A stretch of DNA of 64,000 nt from Pseudomonas parafulva (GCF_000800255.1 NZ_CP009747.1:2480001-2544000); one strand, 5' to 3'; numbered from the stretch's first letter, positions 19,001 through 31,424 are shown. Made by a program: numbers and translations. The notes: a model not told the origin generated them from the letters alone.

Positions 19001-22000
19001 GGGCTTGCAGGCGCGCTTCCTGGGCGGCGTCGTCCAGGTCGCGCCAGTCCTGGTAGTCCAGTGGCGTGTTGCCGGGTTTGTGGATGATCTGCAGCATCGC
19101 TTCACCGGCGTTCCAGCTGAACGACGCGCGCAGCGCCTCGTGCCGTGCGACCACGGCCTGCCAGGCCTGGGCGAAACGCGCCGGGTCCAGCTCGCTGTTG
19201 ATGCGGTAGCGATCCTGCATGTAGTAAATGCCAGTGCCCGGTTCGAGCAAGGTGTGCAACAGCAGCCCCTCCTGCATGGGCGTCAGCGGATAGACATCTT
19301 CGATGTCCGCGGCAGGCACCGGCAGCGCGTCGATCTGTTCCTGGGTCAGGCGAGCCAATGGGAAGTCCGACGGCGTGAAGCTGCCATGGCCTTCGACCAG
19401 GCAATGCTCGACCAGCGCCAGCAGTTCCTCACGGTAGGCCTCGGCCAGCGCGGCGATGCTGGCCTCGTCGTAGCGTTCGCGGCTGAAGGTCCAGCGCAAC
19501 TGCAAGGCGCCGCCATAGACCTGGCCGTCGACACTCAGCCAGTTCGGCAGTGGTGCCTCCAGGTCATGGGCCAAGCCGGCGGGCGCGTCCAGCGGCTGGA
19601 ACAGTGCGGCGTCATCGAACTGCTGGTCGAACTGCCCCAGGTAGTTGAAGGTAATGCGCGCCTGCGGCAGTGCAGCCATGCGTTCGCGCAGCGGTGCATC
19701 GGCCAGGTAGCGCAGCACGCCGAAGCCCAGCCCCTTGTGCGGCACCTGGCGCAGTTGCTCCTTGATCGCCTTGATCGAGGCAGCGCGAGCGCTGTCGTCA
19801 TCGCCGACCACCGGGCTCAGGCTCAGCGGATAGGCATTGGTGAACCAGCCGACACTGCGGGTCAGGTCGATGTCTTCGAACAGGCCCTCGCGGCCATGGC
19901 CTTCGAGTTGCACCAGCGCGTGCGCTTCGCCGCTCCAGCGGCACAGGGTGCGCGCCAGCGCGGTGAGCAGCAGGTCATTGACCTGCGTGCGGTAGGCCGC
20001 AGGCGCCTGTTGAAGCAGTTGGCGGGTCTGCTCGCGGTCCAGGGCGATCGCCAGGGTACGGGCATGTCGGTGCAGGTTGCCGCCCTGTGGGTGATCGCAC
20101 GGCAGTTCGCGCACCACGCCGCTCAACTGGGCGTCCCACCAGTCCAGCTCGTCACGCAGCGAATCGCTGCCGGCGTAATGGCTCAGACGGGCAGCCCAGT
20201 CGCCCGGCGCATGGGTCTTGGCCGGCACACGGTGACCCCGGTACAGCGTCTGCAGGTCTTCGAGCAGCACACGCCAGGACACACCATCGACCACCAGGTG
20301 GTGGATCGCCAGCAGCAGCCGTTGCTGTCCGGCGTCATCGGTGAGCAGCAGACCGCGCAGCAGCGGCCCTGCGGTCAGGTCCAGGCTGCGCTGGGCGTCG
20401 TCGTACAGCGCCTGGCAATCGGCGAAATCGGCTACTGTTGCCGTCCACAGCAGCGGTTCAGTGCTGGCAGCGGCGTACTCGCCCTGCCATTGCCCCTGCG
20501 CTTGGGTGAAGCGCAGGCGCAGGCTGTCGTGGTGCTGCACCAGCGCGGCCAGCGCCGCTTCGAGACGCTCGGCCTGCAACGGCTGGCGCACTTCGAGCAG
20601 CAGCGCCTGGTTCCAGTGCTGCGGTTGCGGCACGTCGCTGTCGAAGAACCAGTGCTGGATCGGGGTCAGGCCAATACGGCCCTGGCGAGCGCCCTGCTCC
20701 ACCTGGGTCGGCGCCGTGCCCTCGGTGACGACCTCGGCCAGGGCCAGGATGGTCTGGTGCTGGAACAGGTCGCGCGGAGTGAATTGCAAGCCCAATTGGC
20801 GGGCGCGGCTGACCACCTGGATCGACAGGATCGAATCGCCGCCCAGCTCGAAGAAGTTGTCCTGCACACCGACGCGGGAGACGTTCAACACCTCGCGCCA
20901 GACCTGTGCCAATTGCACTTGCCGCGCGGTGGTCGGCGCCAGGTAATGCTGCCCGGCCTGTTCCAGGTCAGGCGCCGGCAGCGCGCGACGGTCGAGCTTG
21001 CCGTTGCCCATCAGCGGCAGGCGCTCCAGCAGCACCAGGTGCGCGGGCACCATGTAGTCCGGCAGGTGCTGGCGAGCCTGCACCTTCACGGTTTCGCGCA
21101 GGTGCGCCTGGGCTTCACTGCCCGCCGTGGCCTGCGGGCAGACCAGGTAGCCGACCAACTGCTTGCCACCGGGCAGGTCGAGGGCCAGGACAACCGCCTG
21201 CTCGACGTCGGGATGACTTTGCAGGCAGCTTTCGATCTCGCCCAACTCGATGCGGAAACCGCGGATCTTCACCTGCTGGTCGGCGCGACCGATGTACTCC
21301 ACCAGGCCGTCGGCGCCCAGGCGCACCAGATCGCCGGTGCGATACAGGCGTCCACCGTGATGGCTGAACGGGTCGGCCACGAAACGCTCGGCCGTGAGCC
21401 CCGCACGGTCGTGGTAGCCCTGGGCAAGCCCGGCGCCGCCGATGTACAACTCGCCGATACCGCCTTGGGGCAACAGCGCCAGGTCTTCGTCGAGGATATA
21501 CCCGGTACGCGCACCGACCACACGACCGATCGGCACGCTGCCGGCATCGCTGGGCACTGTCTGCGGCGCCAGGCAAGCCAGCGGCATGACGACCGTCTCG
21601 GTGGGGCCATAGGCATTGAACACCTGCTGCGGCACGAAGGCCTGGCGAATACGCTGCAGGTGCTCGCCGGTCAGCGCCTCGCCACCGGTGATCACCAGCC
21701 GCACCGGTAGCGCCTCGCCACGGCTGGCGAGGAACTGCGCCAGTTGGCTGCCATAGCTCGGGGTGAAGCCCAGAATGCTCACCCGCTGCTCGCGCGCCAG
21801 TTCGCAGATCTCCTCGGCGCCCCACTGCCCTTGTGCACGCAGCACCACCCGGGCGCCGCACAACAGCGGCGTCAGCAGGCGCTCGGTGGCCGCGTCGAAG
21901 TTGATCGAATAGAAGTGCAACTCGCAGTCGTCGCTGCGCATGCCGAAGTCGGCGATCACCGCCTGGCAGTGCATGGCGATCTCGCCGTGGCTGACCACCA

Positions 22001-25000
22001 CGCCCTTGGGCTGGCCGGTGGAGCCCGAGGTGTAGATCAGGTAGGCCGAGTGCTGCGCCAGGTTGAGGTTGTCCAGCGCAGCGTCGCTGTGGGCGGACAG
22101 CGACGCCGCATCGTCTTCCAGGCTCCAGGTGACCACGCCTTCGGGCAGCTTGCCGAGGGTAAGGAGCAAGTCGCGCGAGGCGATCAGCAGGCCCAGGCGA
22201 CTGTCCTGGATCATGTAGTGCAAGCGCTCGAGGGGGTATTCCGGGTCCAGCGGCACATAGGCGCCACCGGCCTTGAGAATCGCCAGCAGCCCCACCACCA
22301 TCTCCAGCGAGCGCTCCAGCGCCAGGCCGACGCGCACCTGCGGCCCCACCCCACGCTCACGCAAGGCCCGCGCCAGGCGGTTGGCCTGCTGGTCGAGCTC
22401 GGCATAGCTCAGGTGCCGACCGGCGAAGGTCAGCGCCAACGCCTGGGGCGCACGCGCGACCTGGGCGGCGAACAAGCCATGCAGCGTTTGGTCGAGGTCG
22501 AAGTCCTGCTCGCCTTGCAACTGACCGATCAGCACCTGCTGCTCGGCGTCCGTCAGCATCGGCAACTGACACAGGCGCTGCCGGTCATCGTCGAGCAGCC
22601 CGCTCAACAAGTGCTGCAAGTGCTCGGCCATGCGCGCGATGCGTGGTTGGTCGAACAGGTCATGGCTGTAGGTGAAGCAGCAGCCCAGACGACCGTCCAG
22701 GTCGGTGACTTCCAGGTACAGGTCGAACTTGGTGGCGCTGGCATCGTTGACCAGATAGTCCACCTGCATGCCGGCCAGGCTGCGGCTTTGCTGGAAGGCC
22801 CAGCGCTGGACGTTGCACATCACCTGGAACAGCGGGTTGTAGGCGCTGCTGCGCGGCGGCTGCAGGGCTTCGACCAACTGGTCGAACGGCAAGTCCTGGT
22901 GCGACTGGCCGTCGATGACAGTCTGGCGCACCTGGTCGAGCAGTTCGGCAGCGCTCATCTGCCCGTCCAGCTCGCAACGCAGCACCTGGGTGTTGAGGAA
23001 GGCGCCGATCAGCCCTTCGCTTTCCGGGCGGATACGGTTGGCCACCGGCGCGCCGATGCGCAGGTCGCGCTGACCGCTGTAGCGGTGCAGCAACACGGCC
23101 AGGGTCGCCGTCATGGTCATGAACATCGTCAGCCCGCGCTGGCTGTTGAAGGCATGCACCCGCTCGACCAGTGCCGGGTCGAGGTCGAAGCGGTACAGCC
23201 CGCCGCGATGACTTTGCACCGCCGGCCGCGGACGATCGGCGGGCAGCGCCAGCACGGGGTGCTCGTCGCCCAGACGGTCTTTCCAATAGGCCAACTGACG
23301 CGCGCCCTCACCGGCGTCCAGCCACTGCCGCTGCCACAGGCTGTAGTCCAGGTACTGCACCGGTAGCGGCGCCAGGGGCGATTCGCGCTCGTCGACGAAG
23401 GCTTCGTAGAGCTCACCCAGTTCGCGGGCGAAGATGTCCATCGCCCAGCCCTCGGTGACGATATGGTGCAGGGTCAGGACGAAGTAGTGCTCGCGCGCCT
23501 CGGTCTTGACCAGGCACGCTCGCAGCAGCGGGCCACGCTCCAGATCGAAGGGCTGGTGCGCCTGCTCGTCGGCCAGTCGCTGCAAGCGCGGTTGACGACT
23601 GTTCGCCGGCAGCGCGCTGAAGTCCTGCCACTGCAGGCGCAGGCCGGCGTCATCGGCCACGCACTGGTAAGGCTTGCCGTCGATGCTGGGGAAGGTGGTG
23701 CGCAGGGTTTCGTGACGCGCGACCAGCGCCTGCAAGGCCCGCTCGAAGGCGTCCACATGCAAGGCTCCGCGCAGGCGCGCCATGCCGCCGACGTTGTACG
23801 CGGGGCTGTCCGGCTCCATCTGCCAGAGGAACCACATGCGCTGCTGGGAGTACGACAGCGGCACGGCCTGGCGGCGATCGACACGGGCGATCGGCCCCTG
23901 CAGGTTGCGTCCGCCTGCGGCCTGGATGCGCGCGATCTCGGCGCAGAACGCACCCAGCTCGCTGGCCTCGAACAGGCTCTTGAGCGGCAGCTCGACATCG
24001 CAGGCTTGGCGGCAGCGCGAGACGATCTGGGTGGCCAGCAGCGAATGGCCGCCGAGGGCGAAAAAGTCGTCCTGCAGACCGACCTGCGGCAGGTTCAGCA
24101 CTTCGCGCCAGACCGCCGCCACTTGCCGTTGCAGTGCGCTGTGCGGCTCGACGTGCGCGTGCTGCTGCCAGACCGGCGCCGGCAGGGCCCGCCGGTCGAT
24201 CTTGCCGCTCGGCCCCAGCGGCATCTGCGCCAGGTGGATCAATTGGGCCGGCACCATGTACGCCGGCAGGTGCTGACTCAGGTGGGCCAGCAGCGCGTCA
24301 CTGCATTCGACACCACTGTAGTAACCGATCAGTTGCGCGCCGACGGCATCCTGCTGAATCAACACCAGCGCCTGATCCACGCCGGTCTGGGCCAGCAACC
24401 GTGCCTGCACCTCCTCAGGCTCGACGCGGAACCCGCGTACCTTCACCTGCTGATCGAGGCGTCCGAGGTAGTCCAGCGCGCCACTGTCCAGCCGCCAGCG
24501 GGCGCGGTCGCCGCTGCGGTACAGGCGCTGGCCATCGCCATCGGGTTGGGGCACGAAGCGCTCGGCGGTCAGCCCTGGACGGCCCAGGTAGCCGCGGGCC
24601 AGGCCTGCGCCGCCCAGGCACAACTCGCCCGGCACGCCGAGGGCGGTCGGCTCGAACTGATCGTCCAGCACCCGGCACAGCACATTGCCCAACGGCCGAC
24701 CGATGGGTGAGCGCTCGCCGTCTTCGCGCCGACTGTGCCAGTGAGTGACGTTGATGGCGGTCTCGGTCGGCCCATAGCGGTTATGCACCTGCACCTGTGG
24801 CAACAGCGCCAGGGCACGGTCACGCAGGCTGGCGGGCAATGCCTCGCCCCCGGAGAACAACCGGCGCAGAGAGGTGCAGCCGGCCGCCAGAGGTTCCTGA
24901 ACGAACACCTGCAACAGCGGCGGCACGAAGTGCAGCGTGGTCACCCCATGCTGCTGCACCAGCTCGGCGATACGGCGAGGGTCGCGGTGCTCGCCGGGGC

Positions 25001-28000
25001 CGGCCAGCACCAGACGGCAGCCCGTGACCAGCGGCCAGAAGCATTCCCACACCGACACGTCGAAACTGATCGGCGCCTTCTGCATCAGCACATCGCTGGC
25101 ATCGAGGGCGTAGGTGGCCTGCATCCAGCCCAGCCGTTCGGCCAGCGCTGCATGGGTATTGCCCACACCCTTGGGGCGACCGGTGGAACCGGAGGTATAG
25201 ATGACGTAGGCCAGATGCTCGCCTTCCAGGTGCAGACCCGGCGCCTGGTTCGGCCAGTTGTCCAGGTGCAACTGGTCCAGGGCGATGGTGCTGACGCCGT
25301 CCACCTGCGGCAGGCGTTCGCGCAGATGACTCTGGCTCAGCAGCAGACTCGCGCCGCAATCGGCCAGCATGTAGGCCAGGCGTTCGGCCGGGTAATCGAC
25401 GTCAAGCGGTACGTAGGCACCGCCAGCCTTGAGGATCGCCAGCAGACCGATCAGCAACTGCGGCGAGCGCTCCACAGCGATGGCCACGCAGGTGTCGGGG
25501 CCGACGCCTTTGTCGCGCAGGTAATGGGCCAGGCGGTTGGCCTGCTGGTGCAGGCTGGCGTAGTCCAGTTCACCGCCCTCCCAGACCAGGGCAATGCGCT
25601 CGGGGGTCAGGCGGGCCTGTTCGTTGAGTCGTTCGACCAACAGAGCAGCCGGCGCTTGGCACGGCGCCTGCCCCCAGGCGAGCAGTTGGGCGTTGGCGGC
25701 CTCGTCGAGCAGACGCACCTCGCCGATGGGCAGGCTTGGCTGGGCACACACCTGTTCCAGCAGCGCCAGCAGGTGCTGCGCCAGACGCTCGACGGTACTC
25801 GCGTCGAACAGCTCGGCAGCGTAGTCGAAGGCCAGCGACAGGCGGCCTTGGTGGTCCTGTTCGCTGTGCAACTGCAGGTCGAACTTGGCCTCGCGGCTGT
25901 GCCAGGGCAACTCATCGGCGAGCAGGCCAGGCAGACGACGCAGGGCCGACAGATCGCGCTGCTGGTGATTGAACATGACCTGGAACAGGCCCTGCTCGCG
26001 GGCCTGAGGCAATGCTTCGAGCAGTTGCTCGAACGGCAGATCCTGATTGGCCTGGGCATCGAGGGTGCGGGTGCGGACCTGCGCCAGCAACTGGTCGAAT
26101 GCGGTGCGCCCATCGAGCTCGGCGCGCAGCACCTGGGTGTTGATGAAGAAGCCGACCAGGCCCTGGGTATCCAGGCGTGGACGGTTGGCATTGGGCACTC
26201 CGACGCGGATGTCGGTTTGCCCGGTGTAGCGCTGCAGCAGCGCCTGCCAGCCGGCCAGCAGCACCATGAACAGGCTCGCCTGATGATCGCGCCCCAGGCC
26301 TTCGAGCGCCTGGGCCAGCGCATTGGGCACCTTCACATTCAAGCGCGCGGCACGCTGTTCACGTTGCGCCGAGCGGGGATGGTCGGTGCACAGGTCGAGC
26401 ACCGGCGGCTGTTCGCCCAACTGCTCGGTCCAGAACTGCAACTGACGTGCGCCCTCGCCTTGCGCCAGCCACTGGCGCTGCCAGGTGCCGTAGTCGGCAT
26501 AACCCAGGGGCAAGGGCGCCAGGTGCACGGGTTGACCCTGGCAGTGACCCGCGTACAGGCGGGCGAACTCGTCGAGCAGGATATTCAACGACCAGCCATC
26601 GGCGACGATGTGGTGCAAGGTTACCCAGAGCTGATGCTCGTCGTCGGCCAGGCGCACCAGGGTCACCCGCAGCAGCGGGCCTCGACCCAGGTCGAAGGGC
26701 TGAACGGCCTCGTGCTCCCGACGGCTGGCCACTTCACTGGCCGGCAGCCCTTCACAGTCCAGATGCTGCAGGCTGAACTCGACCTGTGGCTGCACCTGCT
26801 GCAACGCCTGGCCATCGACTTCGCTGAAGCGCGTGCGCAGTGCTTCGTGACGGTTGACCAGCGCCTGGAAGCTCGCCTGCACGGCAGCCGGATCCAGCTC
26901 GCCACGCAGGCGCAGCCCGGCCGGGATGTTGTAGGCCGCCGACTCGGGCGCCAGTTGCCACAGCAACCACAAGCGGTTCTGCGCCAGCGACTGCGGCAGG
27001 GGCTGGGCGCGGTCGAGGGCGGCAATGGCGCCGCTGCCCTGCTCGCCGGACGCCAGCAGCGCCGCCACCGTTGCGCTGTAGTCAGCCAGCAACGGGGCTT
27101 CGAACAGGGTCCGCAGACTCAGCGTCACGCCCAGTTCCTCGGACAGCCGCGCCGTGACCTGGGTGGCCGCGATGGAGTTGCCGCCCAGCAGCAGGAAATG
27201 ATCATCCGCCGCGACCGACTCGACGCCCAACTGTTCGCGCCACACCTCAGCGATGCGGGCGTGTAGGGTGTCGAGGGTCGCTGCTGGTGTGCTCGCAGTC
27301 GGCGTGTCCGGGAAGCGGGCGTAGCAATCCAGGCTGCCGTCGTGCAGGCGCTGACGGCACGCCGAACGCTGCAACTTGCCGCTGGAGGTCTTGGGCAGCG
27401 CGCCCGGGTTGAGCAGCAACACCACGGCCGGCGCCTGACGGCAGGCGTCGGCGACCACCTGGCGCAGGGTCTTGATCAACACCTCAGGCGCCAGGGCCTT
27501 CTGCACGTTGCGGCTGATCTCTACCGCTACGCCGATGGCTTCCTCGCCGTTGTCGTCCACCGCGAACACCGCCACCCGGCCTTTGCGCAGTCCCTCGACG
27601 GCTGTTTCGAGGGTTTTCTCCAGGTCCTGCGGATAGAGGTTCTGACCGCGCACGATCAGCATGTCCTTCAGGCGTCCGCTGACGAACAGCTCGCCGGCGC
27701 GCATGAAACCCAGGTCACCGGTGCGCAGCCAGGTCTGGCCATCCTGCTCGACGAAGGTGCGCGCGCTGGCCTCGGGGTTGCGCCAGTAGCCCTGGGCGAT
27801 GCTCGGGCCCGTCGCCCAGATTTCGCCCACCTGGCCGTCGTCCAGGAGGGTCAGTTGCTGCGGCTCGACGATACGCACGGCATGACCTGGCTGCGGGTAA
27901 CCGCAGCTCATCAGCACGCTGCCTGTGCCCGGTTCGGCGCGGTGGGCGGCGAAGGCGTCGGCATCCAGCTCCAATGCCGCGATGCCCTGACCGCGTCGGC

Positions 28001-29018
28001 TGCCACTGACGAACAGGGTCGCCTCGGCCAGCCCGTAGCTGGCGAAGAAACTGCTCGGCTGGAAACCGCAGGCGGCGAATTTATCGGCGAAGGTTTCGAG
28101 GCTGTCCTGGCGAATCGGCTCGGAACCGGAGTAGGCCACCCGCCAGCGACTGAGGTCGAGCCCGGCCAAGGCGGCTTCGCTGACCCGCTCGCAGCACAGG
28201 CGATAGGCGAAGTCGGGGCCGCCGCTGATGGTGCCGCCGTAGTCGCTGATCGCCTGCAACCAGCGCAGCGGCCGGGCCAGGAAGTAGCCGGGCGACATCA
28301 GCACACAGGGCACACCACTGAAGATCGGCTGCAGCAGACCGCCGATCAGGCCCATGTCGTGGTACAGCGGCAACCAACTGACGATCACGTCATCGGGGTT
28401 GAGGTCGATGCCGAAGCCGTGGCGGATCAGTTGTTCGTTGGCAACCAGGTTGCCATGGCTGACCTGCACGCCCTTGGGCAACGCGGTGGAGCCGGAGGTG
28501 TACTGGAGGAAGGCGATATCGTCGCTGGACAACGTCGGCGCCTGCCAGGTGGCGGCGAGGTCCGCCGCGAGCGTGTCGACCGCCAGCAGCGCCGGGGCAT
28601 CCTGCGCGGACAATGCCTCGAGCCCGCGCAGGCTGTCGTACAGGCTCTGCACGGTCAGCAACAGGCGCGGCTGGGCGTCGTCGATGATCGACAGCAGGCG
28701 CTGCTGATGATGCTGGCGCGAGGACTCCGGCGGATAGGCCGGCACGGCGATCACCCCGGCGTACAGGCATCCGAAGAACGCCGCGACGTAGTCCGGGCCG
28801 CTGGGGAACAGCAGGATCGCCCGGTCGCCCAGGCTCGCGCGGGCCTGCAGCGCCGCCGCGATGGTGCGTGCCCGCAGGTCCAGCTCACGGTAGCTGAGCA
28901 CCGCCTGGTCGCTCGGATCGTCGGCGAGAAAGCGCAGGGCGATCCGGTCCGGGGTGGCCGCAGCGCGTTGCGCCAGGGCCTGGACCAGCGTGAGCGGGAG
29001 TTCGAAGGCGTCCGTCAT
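16065..29018 (-). CDS. pvdL: Pyoverdine chromophore non-ribosomal peptide synthetase PvdL
   Basis: A 4317-residue cytoplasmic NRPS that starts pyoverdine. Domain order: fatty-acyl-AMP ligase (1-585, [11 protein letters not shown] near 173), ACP (GGNS, S615), C (HHIVADG, H802), A (about 1150-1580), T (S1659), C (H1851), A (2200-2640), T (LGGDS, S2729), E (HHLVVDG, near 2906), C (H3376), A (3750-4170), T (S4255). There is no thioesterase, so the chain passes to another synthetase outside the window. This order is that of P. aeruginosa PvdL, which loads myristate then L-Glu, D-Tyr and L-Dab. The third A domain reads D-I-W-E-L-T-A-D-D at the specificity positions, a Dab-type code. The start at 29018 has AGGA upstream. 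Transcription is expected from a PvdS promoter. Confidence 0.96.
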   Translation of the reverse strand: MTDAFELPLTLVQALAQRAAATPDRIALRFLADDPSDQAVLSYRELDLRARTIAAALQARASLGDRAILLFPSGPDYVAAFFGCLYAGVIAVPAYPPESSRQHHQQRLLSIIDDAQPRLLLTVQSLYDSLRGLEALSAQDAPALLAVDTLAADLAATWQAPTLSSDDIAFLQYTSGSTALPKGVQVSHGNLVANEQLIRHGFGIDLNPDDVIVSWLPLYHDMGLIGGLLQPIFSGVPCVLMSPGYFLARPLRWLQAISDYGGTISGGPDFAYRLCCERVSEAALAGLDLSRWRVAYSGSEPIRQDSLETFADKFAACGFQPSSFFASYGLAEATLFVSGSRRGQGIAALELDADAFAAHRAEPGTGSVLMSCGYPQPGHAVRIVEPQQLTLLDDGQVGEIWATGPSIAQGYWRNPEASARTFVEQDGQTWLRTGDLGFMRAGELFVSGRLKDMLIVRGQNLYPQDLEKTLETAVEGLRKGRVAVFAVDDNGEEAIGVAVEISRNVQKALAPEVLIKTLRQVVADACRQAPAVVLLLNPGALPKTSSGKLQRSACRQRLHDGSLDCYARFPDTPTASTPAATLDTLHARIAEVWREQLGVESVAADDHFLLLGGNSIAATQVTARLSEELGVTLSLRTLFEAPLLADYSATVAALLASGEQGSGAIAALDRAQPLPQSLAQNRLWLLWQLAPESAAYNIPAGLRLRGELDPAAVQASFQALVNRHEALRTRFSEVDGQALQQVQPQVEFSLQHLDCEGLPASEVASRREHEAVQPFDLGRGPLLRVTLVRLADDEHQLWVTLHHIVADGWSLNILLDEFARLYAGHCQGQPVHLAPLPLGYADYGTWQRQWLAQGEGARQLQFWTEQLGEQPPVLDLCTDHPRSAQREQRAARLNVKVPNALAQALEGLGRDHQASLFMVLLAGWQALLQRYTGQTDIRVGVPNANRPRLDTQGLVGFFINTQVLRAELDGRTAFDQLLAQVRTRTLDAQANQDLPFEQLLEALPQAREQGLFQVMFNHQQRDLSALRRLPGLLADELPWHSREAKFDLQLHSEQDHQGRLSLAFDYAAELFDASTVERLAQHLLALLEQVCAQPSLPIGEVRLLDEAANAQLLAWGQAPCQAPAALLVERLNEQARLTPERIALVWEGGELDYASLHQQANRLAHYLRDKGVGPDTCVAIAVERSPQLLIGLLAILKAGGAYVPLDVDYPAERLAYMLADCGASLLLSQSHLRERLPQVDGVSTIALDQLHLDNWPNQAPGLHLEGEHLAYVIYTSGSTGRPKGVGNTHAALAERLGWMQATYALDASDVLMQKAPISFDVSVWECFWPLVTGCRLVLAGPGEHRDPRRIAELVQQHGVTTLHFVPPLLQVFVQEPLAAGCTSLRRLFSGGEALPASLRDRALALLPQVQVHNRYGPTETAINVTHWHSRREDGERSPIGRPLGNVLCRVLDDQFEPTALGVPGELCLGGAGLARGYLGRPGLTAERFVPQPDGDGQRLYRSGDRARWRLDSGALDYLGRLDQQVKVRGFRVEPEEVQARLLAQTGVDQALVLIQQDAVGAQLIGYYSGVECSDALLAHLSQHLPAYMVPAQLIHLAQMPLGPSGKIDRRALPAPVWQQHAHVEPHSALQRQVAAVWREVLNLPQVGLQDDFFALGGHSLLATQIVSRCRQACDVELPLKSLFEASELGAFCAEIARIQAAGGRNLQGPIARVDRRQAVPLSYSQQRMWFLWQMEPDSPAYNVGGMARLRGALHVDAFERALQALVARHETLRTTFPSIDGKPYQCVADDAGLRLQWQDFSALPANSRQPRLQRLADEQAHQPFDLERGPLLRACLVKTEAREHYFVLTLHHIVTEGWAMDIFARELGELYEAFVDERESPLAPLPVQYLDYSLWQRQWLDAGEGARQLAYWKDRLGDEHPVLALPADRPRPAVQSHRGGLYRFDLDPALVERVHAFNSQRGLTMFMTMTATLAVLLHRYSGQRDLRIGAPVANRIRPESEGLIGAFLNTQVLRCELDGQMSAAELLDQVRQTVIDGQSHQDLPFDQLVEALQPPRSSAYNPLFQVMCNVQRWAFQQSRSLAGMQVDYLVNDASATKFDLYLEVTDLDGRLGCCFTYSHDLFDQPRIARMAEHLQHLLSGLLDDDRQRLCQLPMLTDAEQQVLIGQLQGEQDFDLDQTLHGLFAAQVARAPQALALTFAGRHLSYAELDQQANRLARALRERGVGPQVRVGLALERSLEMVVGLLAILKAGGAYVPLDPEYPLERLHYMIQDSRLGLLIASRDLLLTLGKLPEGVVTWSLEDDAASLSAHSDAALDNLNLAQHSAYLIYTSGSTGQPKGVVVSHGEIAMHCQAVIADFGMRSDDCELHFYSINFDAATERLLTPLLCGARVVLRAQGQWGAEEICELAREQRVSILGFTPSYGSQLAQFLASRGEALPVRLVITGGEALTGEHLQRIRQAFVPQQVFNAYGPTETVVMPLACLAPQTVPSDAGSVPIGRVVGARTGYILDEDLALLPQGGIGELYIGGAGLAQGYHDRAGLTAERFVADPFSHHGGRLYRTGDLVRLGADGLVEYIGRADQQVKIRGFRIELGEIESCLQSHPDVEQAVVLALDLPGGKQLVGYLVCPQATAGSEAQAHLRETVKVQARQHLPDYMVPAHLVLLERLPLMGNGKLDRRALPAPDLEQAGQHYLAPTTARQVQLAQVWREVLNVSRVGVQDNFFELGGDSILSIQVVSRARQLGLQFTPRDLFQHQTILALAEVVTEGTAPTQVEQGARQGRIGLTPIQHWFFDSDVPQPQHWNQALLLEVRQPLQAERLEAALAALVQHHDSLRLRFTQAQGQWQGEYAAASTEPLLWTATVADFADCQALYDDAQRSLDLTAGPLLRGLLLTDDAGQQRLLLAIHHLVVDGVSWRVLLEDLQTLYRGHRVPAKTHAPGDWAARLSHYAGSDSLRDELDWWDAQLSGVVRELPCDHPQGGNLHRHARTLAIALDREQTRQLLQQAPAAYRTQVNDLLLTALARTLCRWSGEAHALVQLEGHGREGLFEDIDLTRSVGWFTNAYPLSLSPVVGDDDSARAASIKAIKEQLRQVPHKGLGFGVLRYLADAPLRERMAALPQARITFNYLGQFDQQFDDAALFQPLDAPAGLAHDLEAPLPNWLSVDGQVYGGALQLRWTFSRERYDEASIAALAEAYREELLALVEHCLVEGHGSFTPSDFPLARLTQEQIDALPVPAADIEDVYPLTPMQEGLLLHTLLEPGTGIYYMQDRYRINSELDPARFAQAWQAVVARHEALRASFSWNAGEAMLQIIHKPGNTPLDYQDWRDLDDAAQEARLQALHQQEREAGFELLREAPFHLRLVRVADARYWFMMSNHHILIDAWCRSLLMNDFFELYQALGEGRTAQLPVPPRYRDYIGWLQRQDLDEARRWWQANLAGFERATAIPSDRPLRHDHAGDGMLVGDCYTRLQASEGARLRELAQAHQLTVNTFAQAAWALVLARYSGERDVLFGVTVAGRPVSLPQMQRTVGLFINSIALRVQLPAAGERLSVRQWLQGLLERNMQLREYEYLPLVAIQECSALPKGQPLFDSLFVFENAPVETAVLDHAQHFNASSDSGRTHTNFPLTAVCYPGDDLGLHLSFDQRYFDHATVERLLAEFKRLLLALVEGFDGQMEALPLLGAEEQRFLLEDCNRTEHAYTLEQSYVALFEARVAAHPQRTVARCLEASYDYAGLNLAANRLGHALQAIGVGIDQPVALLAERGLPLLGMIVGSFKAGAGYLPLDPGLPSVRLQRIVELSRTPVLVCSAACAEQARQLLDELGSVTRPQLLVWEEVQAGQVASHDPGLYSGPDNLAYVIYTSGSTGMPKGVMVEQRGMLNNQLSKVPCLALDEHDVIAQTASQSFDISVWQFLAAPLFGACVEIVPNAIAHDPQGLLAHVQSRGITVLESVPSLIQGMLANDHQALDGLRWMLPTGEAMPPELAAQWLARYPGIGLVNAYGPAECSDDVAFFRVDVESTRGSYLPIGTPTDNNRLYLYGEEQTLVALGAVGELCVAGTGVGRGYVGDPARTALAFIPHPHGAPGERLYRTGDLARRRADGVLEYVGRIDHQVKIRGYRIELGEIEARLHEQPELRDVAVGVQEGVNGKHLVGYLVAHQGVSTDTALLDQLKQRLRAELPEYMVPLHWGWFDSLPHNANGKLDRKALPAIEIGGQHQQDYLAPRNELEQTLADIWVEVLKVERVGVQDNFFELGGHSLLATQIASRVQKRLQLNVPLRAMFECSTVEALAQYVEGVRDSALDEAKVDRLSDLMAMLEGA

Positions 29019-29118
29019 GGAATGTTCCTGCCAGTGTCTGGGTGGGGCGAGCCGGGCCGGGCCCGGTGCTGGGGGCACGACGGGCGGCGGCAGGCGGCGG
29101 CTGGATGTACACAGGGGA

Positions 29119-29142
29119 ACGGATGGGCAGTGGAAATAATTA
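29119..29142 (-). promoter_or_regulatory. PvdS-dependent (iron starvation) promoter of pvdL
   Basis: On the minus strand TAATT (29138-29142) stands 16 bases before CGT (29119-29121). The known PvdS consensus is TAAAT, 16-17 bases, CGT, so only one base differs. It lies about 100 bases before the pvdL ATG, next to the pvdS gene. Inference from motif and context. Confidence 0.6.
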
Positions 29143-29238
29143 GAAACGTCGCAAGGTGTTCAAGCCACCTTCACAGAGCGGTCACGTGCGCAATTCAGCT
29201 TAGATCGAGAGCGAATAGAGACTCACTCACTTCTGTAT

Positions 29239-29267
29239 TTGACAATCATTATCATTACGAATAGTTT
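29239..29267 (+). promoter_or_regulatory. pvdS promoter with Fur box
   Basis: TTGACA (29239-29244), a 17-base spacer and TAGTTT (29262-29267) form a sigma-70 promoter. The spacer is occupied by a Fur box: read on the minus strand, 29241-29259 matches 15 of 19 positions of GATAATGATAATCATTATC. Fur-Fe(II) would block this promoter in iron-replete cells. Confidence 0.8.
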
Positions 29268-29334
29268 GTCGCACGTTGCAGGGAGCACGCTTTCACGTTG
29301 TGCACCCTTTTCCTTTAGAGACAAGGTGATTTCC

Positions 29335-29862
29335 ATGGCGGAACAACTATCCACAAGTAAGTGCGATTCACCACTGCTCCAGGCCTTCGTCGACAACCGC
29401 AGCATCCTCGTGAAGATCGCCGCCCGCATCACCGGGTGCCGCTCGCGCGCCGAGGATGTGGTGCAGGACGCCTTCTTCCGGCTCGGTTCCGCGCCGCAGA
29501 TCACGTCGTCGTTCAAGGCCCAGCTCAGCTATCTGTTCCAGATCGTGCGCAACCTGGCCATCGACCACTATCGCAAGCAGGCCATGGAGCTCAGGTACTC
29601 GGGCAGCGAGGAAGAGGGTCTGAACGTGGTGATCCAGAATGCTTCGCCAGAGGCCACCCACATCAACCTGGCCACCCTGGAGCACATCGCCGAGTCGCTC
29701 AACGAACTGCCCAAGCGCACCCGCTACGCCTTCGAGATGTACCGCCTGCACGGCGTGCCGCAGAAGGACATCGCCAAGGAACTCGGGGTCTCGCCGACGC
29801 TGGTCAACTTCATGATCCGCGATGCCCTGATCCATTGCCGCAAGAACAGCCGCCAGGGCTGA
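29335..29862 (+). CDS. pvdS: ECF sigma factor of the PvdS/PfrI type (iron starvation)
   Basis: A 175-residue extracytoplasmic-function sigma factor. Region 2 contains SRAEDVVQDAFFRL, then LFQIVRNLAIDHYRKQAME. Region 4 contains LNELPKRTRYAFEMYRLHG and the helix-turn-helix KDIAKELGVSPTLVNFMIRD. It directs RNA polymerase to pyoverdine genes in low iron; in P. aeruginosa the FpvR anti-sigma factor restrains it (none is seen here). Called pfrI or pvdS depending on species. The start at 29335 follows an AAGGTG site; longer in-frame starts would overlap the promoter. It is divergent from pvdL. Confidence 0.93.
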   Translation: MAEQLSTSKCDSPLLQAFVDNRSILVKIAARITGCRSRAEDVVQDAFFRLGSAPQITSSFKAQLSYLFQIVRNLAIDHYRKQAMELRYSGSEEEGLNVVIQNASPEATHINLATLEHIAESLNELPKRTRYAFEMYRLHGVPQKDIAKELGVSPTLVNFMIRDALIHCRKNSRQG

Positions 29863-29865
29863 GCG

Positions 29866-30666
29866 TCAAGGCCGCGGCGCCTGCACGGTGATGCGGTAGG
29901 GATCGAACAGTGCAGCCAAGGTGCCACGCTCGCGCAGGCGTTGCATCAGTTGTGCGAACGCCTCGGCACTGATCGGCGCACCGGGGCGCAGTAGCGCGTA
30001 GTGATGGTAGACCTGATCGACACGTTGCGAAGCCAGCAACTCGGTGGCCTTGGCCGGATTGCGCTTGAGGTAGTCGCTCAGGTAGGAGCGCGTCACCAGC
30101 GCAATGTCGACGCGACCGTGCTGGACCATCGACAGGTTACTGTCGTGGGAGTAGGTGAGATTGGCCTGATAAGCCTTCTTCAGGTAATTCGGGTCGGCAT
30201 TGAAGTCGGCGAACGCATAGTGATAGCCGCTGAACAGCGCCAGCCGCTTGCCCGCCAGTTCGTCGAAATACGGCTGGTCGCGTCCCGGCTGGCGACGGGC
30301 AACGAACACCTCGGCATCCTCCAGCCCCATGTCCACGGCGCTGTGGGGGATCTGCTGCCAACCCCACTGCGGGTTTTCGAAGATCGCCATGTCGGTGCGG
30401 CCTTGCTGGAAGTCGCCGAAGCGCCGTGGGATCGAAGTCGGCACCAGGACGAAGCGGTAACCGGCCTGCAGTTGGTTGAGTGCCTCGGCCAGTTGCGGGA
30501 GCAGCCCGGTGTCGGCGCCCTGCTCCGGGCGTACCGTGTAAGGCGGGAAATGCGCTGCGCCGATGCGCACTTCGGTCACCTCGGCGGCATGGGCCGCCCC
30601 GCCCATGCACAGTGCAGCGAGCATCAGCAGCGATGGCAGGGCCTTGAGGCCGGGCAGAGGAATCAC
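29866..30666 (-). CDS. Periplasmic solute-binding protein, SBP_bac_3-like
   Basis: A 266-residue secreted protein. After a signal peptide (hydrophobic run ending GGAAHA) come the two-lobe features of family 3 amino-acid-type binding proteins: RIGAAHFPPYTV, GLLPQLAEALNQL, GRTDMAIF, GKRLALFSGYHYAF and a VDIALVTRS segment. The ligand cannot be deduced. No ABC permease or ATPase gene is adjacent, so it is an orphan binding protein. I chose the GTG at 30666 because it gives a complete signal peptide; an ATG at 30624 would truncate it, and the frame is open to 30762. It is convergent with pvdS, with only three bases between the stops. Confidence 0.78.
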   Translation of the reverse strand: MIPLPGLKALPSLLMLAALCMGGAAHAAEVTEVRIGAAHFPPYTVRPEQGADTGLLPQLAEALNQLQAGYRFVLVPTSIPRRFGDFQQGRTDMAIFENPQWGWQQIPHSAVDMGLEDAEVFVARRQPGRDQPYFDELAGKRLALFSGYHYAFADFNADPNYLKKAYQANLTYSHDSNLSMVQHGRVDIALVTRSYLSDYLKRNPAKATELLASQRVDQVYHHYALLRPGAPISAEAFAQLMQRLRERGTLAALFDPYRITVQAPRP

Positions 30667-30872
30667 GGGAGACGCTCGATCACAGGGTGTTGACTTGGAA
30701 ACGCCTAAGCTAGGCGTTTTCCCATCAGGGCACAACCGCTGCTTGCGCCAAAGTAGCGGCAATCTGCCAGGGGATGCCGTAAGGGTCGAGGATTGGCTAC
30801 GCTCTAGGGGCCGCGACGCTGGAGCGCCCTGCAGACGTCGCGATCCCTAGGCGCTGAGCAAGGAAACCGGGT

Positions 30873-31424
30873 ATGGGCCACTGGCTGGTCATCGATCTTG
30901 AAGCCACCACCGACGACGGTGGCTGGCCGGTCACCGACATGGAAATCATCGAGATCGGCGCGAGCCTGGTCACCCGCGAAGGGCGCGAGGTGGATCACTT
31001 CCAGCGCTTCGTCAAACCGCGTCGGCGCCCACAACTGACGCCCTTCTGCCGGCAGCTCACGCATATCGACCAGGCCAGCGTCGATGCAGCCGCGTCGTTC
31101 GCCGAGGTCTGGGCGCAGTTCGAGCGCTGGCTGGGTCATCACCGTCAGCAGTTGCAGGCCTGGGTTAGCTGGGGCGACTACGACCGTCTGCAATTGCTCC
31201 AGGAATGGCAGCACCATCAACTCGACAGCCTGCTCGCCCAAGTGCCGCACATCAACCTCAAGCAGCGCTTCGCCAAAGCCCGTCACTTGCAGCGACCCAC
31301 CGGCCTGAACAGCGCCCTGCAACTGGCCGGACTGCAGTTCACCGGGCAGCAGCACCGGGCCCTGGAGGATGCACGCAACACCGCACGTTTGCTGCCCTTG
31401 AGCCTGCCGGCCAGCGGCGCCTGA
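30873..31424 (+). CDS. DEDDh 3'-5' exonuclease family protein
   Basis: A 183-residue single-domain exonuclease. The ExoI motif is VIDLEAT (D8 and E10), ExoII is in LTHIDQASVD, and ExoIII is HRALEDARNTARL with the catalytic His and Asp. Tight sequences such as WVSWGDYDRLQL resemble the ERI-1/KapD inhibitor-type exonuclease branch. The substrate is unknown. The ATG at 30873 is supported by the fold beginning directly at residue 4. Gene direction agrees with ppnP 72 bases on, so they may be co-transcribed. Confidence 0.85.
   Translation: MGHWLVIDLEATTDDGGWPVTDMEIIEIGASLVTREGREVDHFQRFVKPRRRPQLTPFCRQLTHIDQASVDAAASFAEVWAQFERWLGHHRQQLQAWVSWGDYDRLQLLQEWQHHQLDSLLAQVPHINLKQRFAKARHLQRPTGLNSALQLAGLQFTGQQHRALEDARNTARLLPLSLPASGA

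Larger units (their letters stand above)
29019..29334. other. pvdL-pvdS divergent regulatory region (316 bases)
   Basis: This gap contains a PvdS-type promoter facing pvdL and a Fur-overlapped sigma-70 promoter facing pvdS, each listed separately. A palindrome-poor stretch of about 95 bases between 29019 and 29113 would be the pvdL leader. No further gene is visible. Confidence 0.75.

Noticed and set aside
18888..21710. Long plus-strand open frames across pvdL (also 24735-27266 and 27342-29264)
   Set aside because: Antisense shadows of the NRPS, repeated wherever C and A domains recur. The translations are low-complexity Gln/His/Arg-rich.
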